Below, piece by piece: positions 25,208-32,765 of a stretch of 64,000 bases of DNA. The stretch's first letter is position 1. Each line of letters starts with the position of its first letter. The stretch lies in the NCBI RefSeq assembly GCF_002217355.1, contig NZ_MUHA01000012.1, forward strand, positions 87,766 to 151,765, read 5' to 3'. Under the pieces are notes generated by a model that did no database searches, had not been told where the DNA came from, and was given only the letters and a program-made list of their open reading frames with translations. Made by a program: the position numbers and the translations under genes. The stretch is from Flavobacterium oncorhynchi. Lineage in GTDB: Bacteria > Bacteroidota > Bacteroidia > Flavobacteriales > Flavobacteriaceae.

Positions 25208-26508
25208 AAACGATCGATTATATTCCAACTTCGAAAATAGAAAGAGCCGGAAAATTGGTTCAAACTGGAGCAAAAATTGGTGTAAACTACGTTAAGCATT
25301 ATGCCGAGAAAATGGTTAATCCTGATTTAACCCGAGATAAACTGAACGAGAATAATGCCGAAGATATTTATGACGGATTAAAAAGCTTAAAAGGCAGTGC
25401 GCTAAAAGTGGCTCAAATGTTAAGTATGGACAAGAATTTTTTGCCTCAAGCTTACGTAGAGAAATTTTCATTATCGCAATTTTCAGTTCCGCCGCTTTCA
25501 GCACCATTAGTATTAAAAACATTCAAAAGTAATTTTGGCAAAACGCCTTACGAGATTTTTGATGAATTTAATGCAAATTCTGTAAATGCAGCAAGTATTG
25601 GTCAAGTGCATTTGGCTAAAAAGAACGATAAAAAACTGGCAGTTAAAATTCAATATCCAGGAGTAGCCAATAGTATTTCTTCGGATTTGGCTTTGGTTAA
25701 ACCTATTGCTATAAGAATGTTTAATCTGCAGGGAAAAGATTCAGATAAATATTTTAAAGAGGTTGAAGATAAACTTATCGAAGAAACAAACTATTTGTTA
25801 GAATTAAAACAAAGTCAAGAAGTTGTAGAGGCGTGCAGTAAAATCGAAAATATTATTTTTCCTAATTACTATCCAGAGTTCTCGTCAGAGAAAATTATCA
25901 CGATGGATTGGATGACGGGAATTCATCTTTCAGAATTTACCGCGAAAAATAAAGACCAAAAAGTTGGTGATGAAATAGGGCAGGCGCTTTGGGATTTTTA
26001 TATGTATCAAATTCATGTTTTAAGAAAAGTACACGCAGATCCTCATCCTGGAAACTTTTTGGTTGACGATCAAAATCAGTTAATTGCTCTAGACTTTGGT
26101 TGTATGAAACAAATTCCAGAAGAATTTTATATGCCTTATTTTGAGTTGATTAATAAAAATGTGATTACAGATCAAGCGCTGTTTAATAAAAAGTTGTTTG
26201 AATTAGAAATTCTTCGTCAAGATGATACACCAGCAGAAGTTGAATATTTTACAAGTATGTTTCATGATCTATTGTCGCTTTTCACCAAACCATTTCAAAA
26301 TGAAACTTTCGATTTTGCCGATGAAACTTTCTTTAACGCCATTGCTGAATTAGGGAAACGTTTTTCTGAAGATACAAATCTCAAAAAAATGAACGGAAAT
26401 CGTGGTTCTAAACACTTTATTTATATGAACCGTACTTTCTTTGGTTTGTACAATTTAATGTTTGATTTGAAAGCGAAAATTGTTGTTGAGAATTATTTGA
26501 AATACTAG
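25204..26508 (+). CDS. ABC1/AarF (UbiB-like) atypical kinase
   Basis: A 434-residue member of the ABC1/UbiB/COQ8 atypical kinase family. Motifs: a KxGQ-like segment reading LKVAQMLSMD (residues about 65-74; Ala where the family motif has Gly), the alanine-rich loop NAASIGQVH, the lysine strand KLAVKIQYPG, ETNYLLELKQ, HADPHPGNFLV (catalytic loop) and ALDFGCMKQI (the DFG metal site). The family supports quinone or lipid metabolism. It lies in an operon with the TetR-like gene. Confidence 0.88.
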   Translation: MKTIDYIPTSKIERAGKLVQTGAKIGVNYVKHYAEKMVNPDLTRDKLNENNAEDIYDGLKSLKGSALKVAQMLSMDKNFLPQAYVEKFSLSQFSVPPLSAPLVLKTFKSNFGKTPYEIFDEFNANSVNAASIGQVHLAKKNDKKLAVKIQYPGVANSISSDLALVKPIAIRMFNLQGKDSDKYFKEVEDKLIEETNYLLELKQSQEVVEACSKIENIIFPNYYPEFSSEKIITMDWMTGIHLSEFTAKNKDQKVGDEIGQALWDFYMYQIHVLRKVHADPHPGNFLVDDQNQLIALDFGCMKQIPEEFYMPYFELINKNVITDQALFNKKLFELEILRQDDTPAEVEYFTSMFHDLLSLFTKPFQNETFDFADETFFNAIAELGKRFSEDTNLKKMNGNRGSKHFIYMNRTFFGLYNLMFDLKAKIVVENYLKY

Positions 26509-26560
26509 AAGAGGGAAATTCCAATATATAAAAACCCAAATTCCAATTAATATATATATA

Positions 26561-26603
26561 AACCTTTGTCAAAGTTCTAAAACTTTGACAAAGGTTTTTT
26601 TTT
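26561..26603 (+). terminator. Terminator after the ABC1 kinase gene
   Basis: A strong stem (AACCTTTGTCAAAGTT / AACTTTGACAAAGGTT) with a 6-nt loop is followed by a long T run. It lies 53 bp past the ABC1 kinase stop codon. Confidence 0.85.
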
Positions 26604-26616
26604 ACGACAAAGTATG

Positions 26617-26712
26617 TCATCCTGAGGCACGAAGAATCACACTCGATGATAGACAAAGATTGGTGACATACCTTGCAGAGTTTCTTGTGCGTTCCTTCGT
26701 GCCTCAGGATGA
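26617..26712. repeat. Dispersed palindromic element (TCATCCTGAGGCACGAA arms)
   Basis: Perfect 17-bp arms TCATCCTGAGGCACGAA (26617-26633) and its reverse complement (26696-26712) enclose about 62 bp. I recognise this arm sequence as a common Bacteroidota intergenic element. It sits between convergent genes. Confidence 0.7.
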
Positions 26713-26734
26713 AAAGATTGCGCATAATTGGAAT

Positions 26735-28030
26735 TTATTTCAAAATTCCAGCCTTATAAGTTGCAATCGCTCGATCTCTTGCAAAGGCGTGATCTATCAT
26801 TGGTTCAGTATAAGCAAAATCAAATTCGGGAATCCATTTGCGAATGTATTCACCTTTAGCATCAAATTTCTTTTGTTGAATTTCAGGATTGAATACTCTA
26901 AAATAAGGCGCAGCATCACAGCCGGTTCCTGCTGCCCATTGCCAGTTTCCTACATTTGAAGCTAATTCGAAATCTAGAAGTTTTTCGGCAAAATAAGCTT
27001 CTCCCCACTGCCAGTTGATTAATAAATGTTTGCATAAAAAACTCGCCACAACCATGCGAACACGATTGTGCATATATCCTGTTTCGTTTAGCTGACGCAT
27101 TCCTGCATCGACCATTGGGTAACCCGTTGTTCCAGAGCACCAACGCTTAAAGTCGTCTTCGTTATTGCGCCATTGAATTCCGTCGTAAGCTGATTTGAAA
27201 TTGCTGCTTACACAATTAGGAAAACTAAACAGAATTTGAATGAAGAATTCGCGCCAAATTAATTCGCTTAAGAAGGTTTGATTCTTTCTATTTGCCCAAT
27301 TCACTAATTTACGAATACTTACTGTACCAAATCGTAAATGCGGCGAAAGGTAAGAAGTACTGTCCAGAGCAGGATAATCTCTAGTTTCTTTATAATTGGC
27401 AATTTGAGTTAAGTTATGCGGAAGCACTTTTATAGGACTTCGGTCAAAACCAATTTCGGATAATTCTGGAAATGTAAATTGGCTTTTTATAAAATTAGAT
27501 TGAAATGAACTGGAATCATATTCAATCGCAGCTCCTGAAAAATGATATTTTTCGAGCCATTTATTTTTATAAGGAGTGTAAATGGTATACGGAAGCCCAT
27601 CAGATTTTGTGATTTCTTTCTCTTCAAAAATTACATGATCTTTGTATGGAAAACACTCAATACTGTTTTCCTTCAATAAAGAGCAAATAGCAATATCACG
27701 TTTGATCGCAAAAGGCTCATAATCTTTATTAAAGAAAAGGCTTTGAATGTCAAACTCTTCTAAAAGTAATTTCCAAACTTCGGTAGTTTTACCTTTTTTG
27801 ACTAATAGTGAAGAATCTAAAGTATTTAATTCTGAATTTATCTTTTGTAGTGAATCATAAATAAAACTTACTCTGGCATCATTTGCGGGAAGGTTATCCA
27901 ATATATCGTCATCAAAAATAAATAACGGAACTACAGGAAAATTTGATTGCAAAGCATGAAACAAACCTATACTGTCTTCCAGACGTAAATCACGTCTGAA
28001 CCAGAAAAAAGAAACTTTTTGTTTTGTCAT
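26735..28030 (-). CDS. phrB: Deoxyribodipyrimidine photolyase
   Basis: A 431-residue photolyase/cryptochrome. The N-terminal photolyase domain (FFWFRRDLRLEDSIGL, residues 8-23) carries the antenna site; the C-terminal FAD domain has LSPHLRFGTVSIRK, SELIWREFFIQIL, and MHNRVRMVVASFLCKHL, then NVGNWQWAAGTGCDAAPYFR is shortened here to its core GNWQWAAGTGCDA. These tryptophan-containing stretches are those of class I CPD photolyases. It repairs UV dimers with blue light. It is the last gene of the carotenoid cluster, 36 bp after crtZ. Confidence 0.93.
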   Translation of the reverse strand: MTKQKVSFFWFRRDLRLEDSIGLFHALQSNFPVVPLFIFDDDILDNLPANDARVSFIYDSLQKINSELNTLDSSLLVKKGKTTEVWKLLLEEFDIQSLFFNKDYEPFAIKRDIAICSLLKENSIECFPYKDHVIFEEKEITKSDGLPYTIYTPYKNKWLEKYHFSGAAIEYDSSSFQSNFIKSQFTFPELSEIGFDRSPIKVLPHNLTQIANYKETRDYPALDSTSYLSPHLRFGTVSIRKLVNWANRKNQTFLSELIWREFFIQILFSFPNCVSSNFKSAYDGIQWRNNEDDFKRWCSGTTGYPMVDAGMRQLNETGYMHNRVRMVVASFLCKHLLINWQWGEAYFAEKLLDFELASNVGNWQWAAGTGCDAAPYFRVFNPEIQQKKFDAKGEYIRKWIPEFDFAYTEPMIDHAFARDRAIATYKAGILK

Positions 28031-28066
28031 TGTAGAGAGAATCTATTTTGATGCTTTAAAAGGGTT

Positions 28067-28507
28067 TTACATTTTGTAATATTTAAACGGAACAAACAAC
28101 ATTCCGAAACATTCTCCTTTTTCTTTGTTTAAGTGTTTATGGTGTATTTTATGCGCCTTTCGTAATCCGATGAGGTATTTGTTTTTAGTGTTTTTAAACC
28201 ATTTAAAACGCTGATGAATTAAAACGTCGTGAATTAAAAAGTAACAAGCTCCATAAAGCGTGACGCCGCAGGCAATGAAAAACAAATAATTGAAACCGCC
28301 CTGAACGCCAAAATAAAATAATAGAATACTTGGTATTGCAAACAGAACAAAGAAAATATCATTGCGCTCAAAAGGATGCTCGTATTTTGGCTGATGATGA
28401 TCTGCATGAAAATACCACATGAAACCGTGCATCACATATTTGTGAGTAAGCCATGTAATACATTCCATGAATAAAAAAACGCCTAAAAAGATTAAAAAGG
28501 AAACCAT
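28067..28507 (-). CDS. crtZ: Beta-carotene hydroxylase CrtZ (fatty acid hydroxylase superfamily)
   Basis: A 146-residue membrane di-iron hydroxylase. The histidine clusters are HKYVMH (residues 22-27), HADHH (35-39 region), HDVLIHQRF and HKIHHKH. Length and order of histidines match CrtZ, which hydroxylates the rings of beta-carotene to give zeaxanthin. The lycopene cyclase needed to make the substrate is not in the window. Confidence 0.9.
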   Translation of the reverse strand: MVSFLIFLGVFLFMECITWLTHKYVMHGFMWYFHADHHQPKYEHPFERNDIFFVLFAIPSILLFYFGVQGGFNYLFFIACGVTLYGACYFLIHDVLIHQRFKWFKNTKNKYLIGLRKAHKIHHKHLNKEKGECFGMLFVPFKYYKM

Positions 28508-28562
28508 TTTTTGTGTTTTGAATTTGTTTTAATAATTGTTTGATTTTATCATTTACTTGTTC

Positions 28563-28593
28563 TTGTCATTTCTCCTTTCGTTCGAAATGACAA
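28563..28593. repeat. Short inverted repeat TTGTCATTTC / GAAATGACAA
   Basis: Perfect 10-bp arms with an 11-bp centre lie in the 97-bp gap between crtB and crtZ. The arms look like the ends of a common flavobacterial intergenic element (GTCATTTCGA...). In RNA it would form a hairpin inside the operon. Confidence 0.6.
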
Positions 28594-28604
28594 ACGGAAC
28601 GAAA

Positions 28605-29444
28605 TTATACTAGTTTCAGTTTATATGTTACAAATGACTGGGCCAAAAGTCCTGCTTTTGTATAATTAGAAACACGAATCCTTGAGTTTCCAATTTCATG
28701 ATAAGGTGTATTTTTTAATTTAGTAAGTAGTTTTTTGTAATAAACATAAGCAGTGTAAACCCCAAATTTTGCTTCAATTGGCAATTTTACAATTCCTTGA
28801 TAAGCAATATTGAAATCGTCTTCGATTTCGCTGATAATTTGTGTTTTTGCAGCTTCAGTAAAATTATTCAAATTGATGCCAGGAAAATAAGTTCTGTTTA
28901 AAATCAAATTATCATCTTTTAAATCTCTGAGGAAATTTACCTTCTGAAAAGCCGATCCTAGTCGCATTGCTTCATTTTTAAGCTGTTCGTATTTTGTATT
29001 ATTTCCTTTTGTAAAAACCTTTAAGCACATTAAGCCAACAACATCAGCAGAACCGAAAATATAGTCGGCATATTCAGTCTGTGTGTTATAACTTGATTTT
29101 GTGAGGTCTTGTTTCATGCTTTTTAAGAATGCCTGAACTAAATCGTCGGTAATATTATATTCTTTTACAGTATGTTGGAAAGAGTTTAGAATTGGGTTAA
29201 GGCTTATTCCCAGATTAACAGCTTTATAATATTCTTTTTCAAAATCGTTAATAAGACTTTCTTTTTCAAAATCATGAAAAGAATCGACAATTTCATCGGC
29301 AAAACGAACAAAGCCATAAATGCTGTATATCGCATCACGAATACTCGGCGAGAGCATTTTTACAGCTATCGAAAAAGAAGAACTGTAGTTTTTAGTAACC
29401 AGTTTACTGCACTTGAAAGAAACGTCGTCGAATAGTGATTTCAT
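28605..29444 (-). CDS. crtB: Phytoene synthase
   Basis: A 279-residue squalene/phytoene synthase. It joins two geranylgeranyl diphosphates into phytoene. The two aspartate motifs are DEIVD (residues 52-56) and RDLKDD (about 175-180); YIFGSADVVGLMCLKVF is another family stretch. It starts 4 bp after crtI. Length fits bacterial CrtB (about 280-300). Confidence 0.95.
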   Translation of the reverse strand: MKSLFDDVSFKCSKLVTKNYSSSFSIAVKMLSPSIRDAIYSIYGFVRFADEIVDSFHDFEKESLINDFEKEYYKAVNLGISLNPILNSFQHTVKEYNITDDLVQAFLKSMKQDLTKSSYNTQTEYADYIFGSADVVGLMCLKVFTKGNNTKYEQLKNEAMRLGSAFQKVNFLRDLKDDNLILNRTYFPGINLNNFTEAAKTQIISEIEDDFNIAYQGIVKLPIEAKFGVYTAYVYYKKLLTKLKNTPYHEIGNSRIRVSNYTKAGLLAQSFVTYKLKLV

Positions 29445-29448
29445 TTTT

Positions 29449-30915
29449 TTACGATCTAAAAGATTTTTGAATTAATTCAGCTGCTAGTTTTCCTGATATT
29501 AAAGCAGGCGGAACTCCTGGGCCAGGAACTGTTAGTTGTCCTGTGAAATATAAATTTTTAACTTTCTTACTTTTCAATTTTGGACGCAGGAAAGCTGTTT
29601 GCAATAACGTATTAGCCATTCCGTAAGCATTTCCTTTGTACGCATTATAATCTGCAACAAAATCATTTTTGCAAAATGATCTTTTAAATATAATGTTATT
29701 TCTGATCTCTTGCTGTGTAAGATTTTCAAAACGGCTGATTATTTTTTCGAAATATTCTTCTCTTAATGCCTGACTGTCTTCAATTCCGGGTGCAAGCGGA
29801 ATTAAGAAAAAACCGCTTTCCATTCCATCAGGAGCCGCTGTTAGATCTGTTTTAGATGGAAAATTGGCATAGAATAAAGGTTCTTCGGGCCAATTTGGAG
29901 TATCGTAAATAGCATTTGCATGTTTATCGAAATCAACATCAAAAAATAAAGCATGATGTGAGATGTTTTCTATTTTTTTATTAAAACCAACAAAAAACAG
30001 GAGTGAAGAAGGAGCGAAAATTCGGTTTTCCCAATACGTGTCAGAATAAGCGCGATGCTCTTTTTCGAGCAAAGTTTCAGTATGCTGATAATCGGCACCG
30101 CTCAATACAACATCAGATTTTATAAATTCTCCGTTAATCACAATTCCTGCTGCAGTTTTGTCTTCAACGATTATTTTCTCAACAGAAGCATTTGTTTTAA
30201 TTATTACTCCAAGTTCTAGAGCAAGACTTTCGAGACTTCGAACTACATCAAACATTCCCGTTTTAGGATGCCAGGTTCCAAGACCAAAATCAGCATAATT
30301 CATAAAATTATAGAAAGAAGGCGTTTTCGTTGGTTTTGCTCCAAGAAATAAAACAGGAAATTCTAAAATTTGAATTAGCCTTTCGTTTTTAAATTCTTTA
30401 CGAATGTCAATACTTATAGAACCAAAGAACTGATTAAGTTTTAAAGCAGTTTTGGCAGTAATTAGTTCAAGAGGAGAAACTCCCGGGCGATAAACCAACT
30501 CTTTTATGGCAATGTCATAATTACTTTTGGCTTGGTCAATAAAGTTTTCTAGTTTCTTTGAACTGCCTTTTTCAATGTTTTCAAAAGCGTTTTTTATTTC
30601 TTCTAAATTATCGCAAATAGCAATAAAATCGTTAACTCCAAAATAAACCCGATAAGCAGGATTTAGTTTTATGAGCTCATAATAATCCGATGGTTTTTTA
30701 TTGAAATCCTGAAAAAAACGTTCAAAAACATCTGGCATCCAATACCAGCTTGGTCCCATATCGAAAGTAAAACCATCTTTTTTAAACTGTCGTGCCCGAC
30801 CGCCTATAGAATGATTTTTTTCGTATACAGTAACTTGATTTCCCTGCTGAGCCAAATAACATGAAGCAGCCAAGGAAGAAAATCCTGATCCTATGATTGT
30901 TATTGTTTTCTTCAT
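29449..30915 (-). CDS. crtI: Phytoene desaturase (CrtI type)
   Basis: A 488-residue flavoprotein. The FAD-binding GSGFSSLAASCYLAQ lies at residues 9-23, GGRARQFKKDGFTFDMGPSW is the classical second stretch (about 43-61), and the C-terminal FAD motif is LYFTGQLTVPGPGVPPALISG. It turns phytoene into lycopene. First structural gene of the cluster; its promoter is enclosed by a 9-bp inverted repeat that fits an operator for the B12-type regulator upstream. Confidence 0.95.
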   Translation of the reverse strand: MKKTITIIGSGFSSLAASCYLAQQGNQVTVYEKNHSIGGRARQFKKDGFTFDMGPSWYWMPDVFERFFQDFNKKPSDYYELIKLNPAYRVYFGVNDFIAICDNLEEIKNAFENIEKGSSKKLENFIDQAKSNYDIAIKELVYRPGVSPLELITAKTALKLNQFFGSISIDIRKEFKNERLIQILEFPVLFLGAKPTKTPSFYNFMNYADFGLGTWHPKTGMFDVVRSLESLALELGVIIKTNASVEKIIVEDKTAAGIVINGEFIKSDVVLSGADYQHTETLLEKEHRAYSDTYWENRIFAPSSLLFFVGFNKKIENISHHALFFDVDFDKHANAIYDTPNWPEEPLFYANFPSKTDLTAAPDGMESGFFLIPLAPGIEDSQALREEYFEKIISRFENLTQQEIRNNIIFKRSFCKNDFVADYNAYKGNAYGMANTLLQTAFLRPKLKSKKVKNLYFTGQLTVPGPGVPPALISGKLAAELIQKSFRS

Positions 30916-30947
30916 TTGTTTAACAAATGTACAGAAAAGTTAAACAA
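30916..30947. promoter_or_regulatory. Operator-like inverted repeat over the crtI promoter
   Basis: TTGTTTAAC (30916-30924), 14 bp, GTTAAACAA (30939-30947): a perfect 9-bp inverted repeat. The crtI -7 element TACATTTG (minus strand, 30924-30931) lies inside it, 8 bp before the crtI ATG. A second site of the same build lies at the start of the regulator gene. Confidence 0.65.
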
Positions 30948-30952
30948 TAGAA

Positions 30953-31852
30953 TTAAATTCTTTCGATTGTTTCTTGCATCGAATCGAAAATTTGAATTCT
31001 TTCGGGTAAAAGTTTTTTATCAATATACTCAACCATATTGCCTATCAACCATATTTCATTGTTTTTCAGCAATAGTTTTTGTCCCATAGACTTTACATAT
31101 TGATTGATAACGCTGCGATCTGGCTGAATGGTCATCATTGATACAAAAGTGATGTTTTCAAAATGTTTGGTTAAATCCTGCAGGTTTTCTATCGGCATAC
31201 TTTCGCCAAGATAAATGGTTTTATATCCTTTTGATAAAATTTCGTACTGAAGATAAAGTAATCCTATGTTGTGCACTTCATTTAAAGGCAGCGAAAGCAC
31301 AAAGATTCTATCTGTTTTTGTTGGTTTTCGAATTTGAAGACTTTCTGTATATATCAATATTTTCTGCTTGATCAAATGACTCATAAAATGTTCATTTGCC
31401 GGCGTGATGGTTTCTGACTGCCACAATAATCCTAGTTCTTTCAGTAAAGGAAGAAAATGTTCTTTGAAAACTTCCTTGAATGTTTTTTCGGCAATAAGCC
31501 AATCGAAAGTATTGAAGAATAATTCCTGATCAAAATTCATCATAGCCATTTTAAAAGAAGTTATGGCATAGTTTTGAGAATTTTTCTTCGATATGATTTC
31601 GCGAACTAGTTCTGGTATCCTTTCTTCAGGATAAGTTGCAATTTTAGAAATTTTATAACCATACTCATGCAGTAAAGTTATGTTTAATAGTTTTTGCAGA
31701 TTCTGCAGATTGTAAAACCTTATATTAGTATCTGTACGCATTGGTTCTAGGATATTGTATCTCTTTTCCCAAATACGAATCGTATGCGCTTTTATTCCAG
31801 ATAAATTCTCTAGATCTTTAATACTGAAAACAGTTTTTATGTTGTTTACCAT
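30953..31852 (-). CDS. MerR-family regulator with B12-binding domain (CarH/LitR-like photoreceptor)
   Basis: A 299-residue regulator. Residues 9-75 are a MerR winged helix (FSIKDLENLSGIKAHTIRIW, then RYNILEPMRTD). Residues about 90-170 are a helical bundle with the Wx9EH motif (Trp144, Glu154, His155) that caps the adenosyl group in CarH. Residues 183-299 are the B12-binding Rossmann domain, with the ExHxxG motif E192-V-H194-N-I-G197, where His194 is the lower cobalt ligand. CarH proteins bind DNA with adenosylcobalamin in the dark and let go in light. The residue after Trp144 is Gln, where Thermus CarH has His132. It directly precedes crtI-crtB-crtZ-phr. Confidence 0.88.
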   Translation of the reverse strand: MVNNIKTVFSIKDLENLSGIKAHTIRIWEKRYNILEPMRTDTNIRFYNLQNLQKLLNITLLHEYGYKISKIATYPEERIPELVREIISKKNSQNYAITSFKMAMMNFDQELFFNTFDWLIAEKTFKEVFKEHFLPLLKELGLLWQSETITPANEHFMSHLIKQKILIYTESLQIRKPTKTDRIFVLSLPLNEVHNIGLLYLQYEILSKGYKTIYLGESMPIENLQDLTKHFENITFVSMMTIQPDRSVINQYVKSMGQKLLLKNNEIWLIGNMVEYIDKKLLPERIQIFDSMQETIERI

Positions 31853-31878
31853 TTTTTACAATTAGATAAACAAAAATA
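31842..31878. promoter_or_regulatory. Operator-like inverted repeat and -7 element at the MerR-type gene start
   Basis: TTGTTTACC (31842-31850), 14 bp, GATAAACAA (31865-31873): arms match at 8 of 9 bases and the spacing equals that of the crtI site. It overlaps the start codon (31850-31852) and the minus-strand -7 element TATTTTTG (31871-31878). Fits self-regulation. Confidence 0.6.
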
Positions 31879-31958
31879 GAAGAAAATCTTAGAAAATCTC
31901 TTAGCTGATAATGAAAATCATAGATTATTAGTGCTTTACGTGTGTTTTTGTCTAAATA

Positions 31959-31998
31959 AAAAAGCAATCTGTAAATATTTTTTTACAGATTGCTTTTT
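31959..31998 (-). terminator. Terminator after the TPR gene
   Basis: Long stem (AAAAAAGCAATCTGTAAA / TTTACAGATTGCTTTTTT) placed 20 bp past the stop of the TPR protein gene on the minus strand. Flanking A and T runs make it work in both directions. Confidence 0.85.
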
Positions 31999-32018
31999 TG
32001 CTTTTCAAAGCTTGTTTT

Positions 32019-32519
32019 TTATTTACAAAATGTAGCTTTATTTTTTATAGCACTTTGACTTCCAAGTTCTATGGCTTTTGAGAAATCTTTACAAGCATTT
32101 TTTTTATCGTCAATTTTATTATAAGCCAAACCTCGCAGATTGTATGCAATGTAATCTTTTGGGTTTAGACCAAGAGATGTGGAGCAGTCTTCGATTGTGC
32201 CTTTAAAATTCATTAACTTGTAGTTTACGTTTGCTCTGCCGGTAAAAGCATCTGCATTCATGCTGTCAAGTTCAATTGTTTTGCTAAAATCGGCAAGCGC
32301 TCCTTTTAGGTCATTAAGTTTGAGTTTTGCTACGCCTCGGTTTTGGTAAGCTTCAGTAAATTTCGAATTCATGCTGATTGCTTTAGTGTAGTCAGCGATC
32401 GCACCTTTTGTGTTACCGGCTTCGGCTTTTTTAATGGCTTTGTCAAAATAACTGGTTGCTGATTGTGCCGATAATGAGCAGGTAATCATAATAAAGAATA
32501 ATACTAATAGGTTTTTCAT
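32019..32519 (-). CDS. Secreted tetratricopeptide repeat protein
   Basis: A 166-residue protein with a signal peptide (ending CSLSAQS near residue 19) and four TPR units of about 34 residues (e.g. AEAGNTKGAIADYTKAI, LNDLKGALADFSKTIELD, KDYIAYNLRGLAYNKI). TPRs mediate protein contacts in the periplasm or on the surface. It stands alone; no partner is suggested by context. Confidence 0.85.
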   Translation of the reverse strand: MKNLLVLFFIMITCSLSAQSATSYFDKAIKKAEAGNTKGAIADYTKAISMNSKFTEAYQNRGVAKLKLNDLKGALADFSKTIELDSMNADAFTGRANVNYKLMNFKGTIEDCSTSLGLNPKDYIAYNLRGLAYNKIDDKKNACKDFSKAIELGSQSAIKNKATFCK

Positions 32520-32765
32520 AAACTAATTTGGGATTAGCGGTTAATTATTTTGAAACGAATTTAAGAAAGTTTTGTTTTGCAAGAGAAGTTCTTTTTATTA
32601 AATAACGATTATTTTTCTTTTTAGCAGAAGTATTATAGGGTACACGGTAAAGTGTTTGAAATTAAGTTCTTAACTTAGCGTAAATTCTTATAATTAGTAT
32701 TGATAAGAATTTATTATCTCCTCATTTTTAATCTTTTAGTGCTCATTCTTAATAAATTATAAAAT

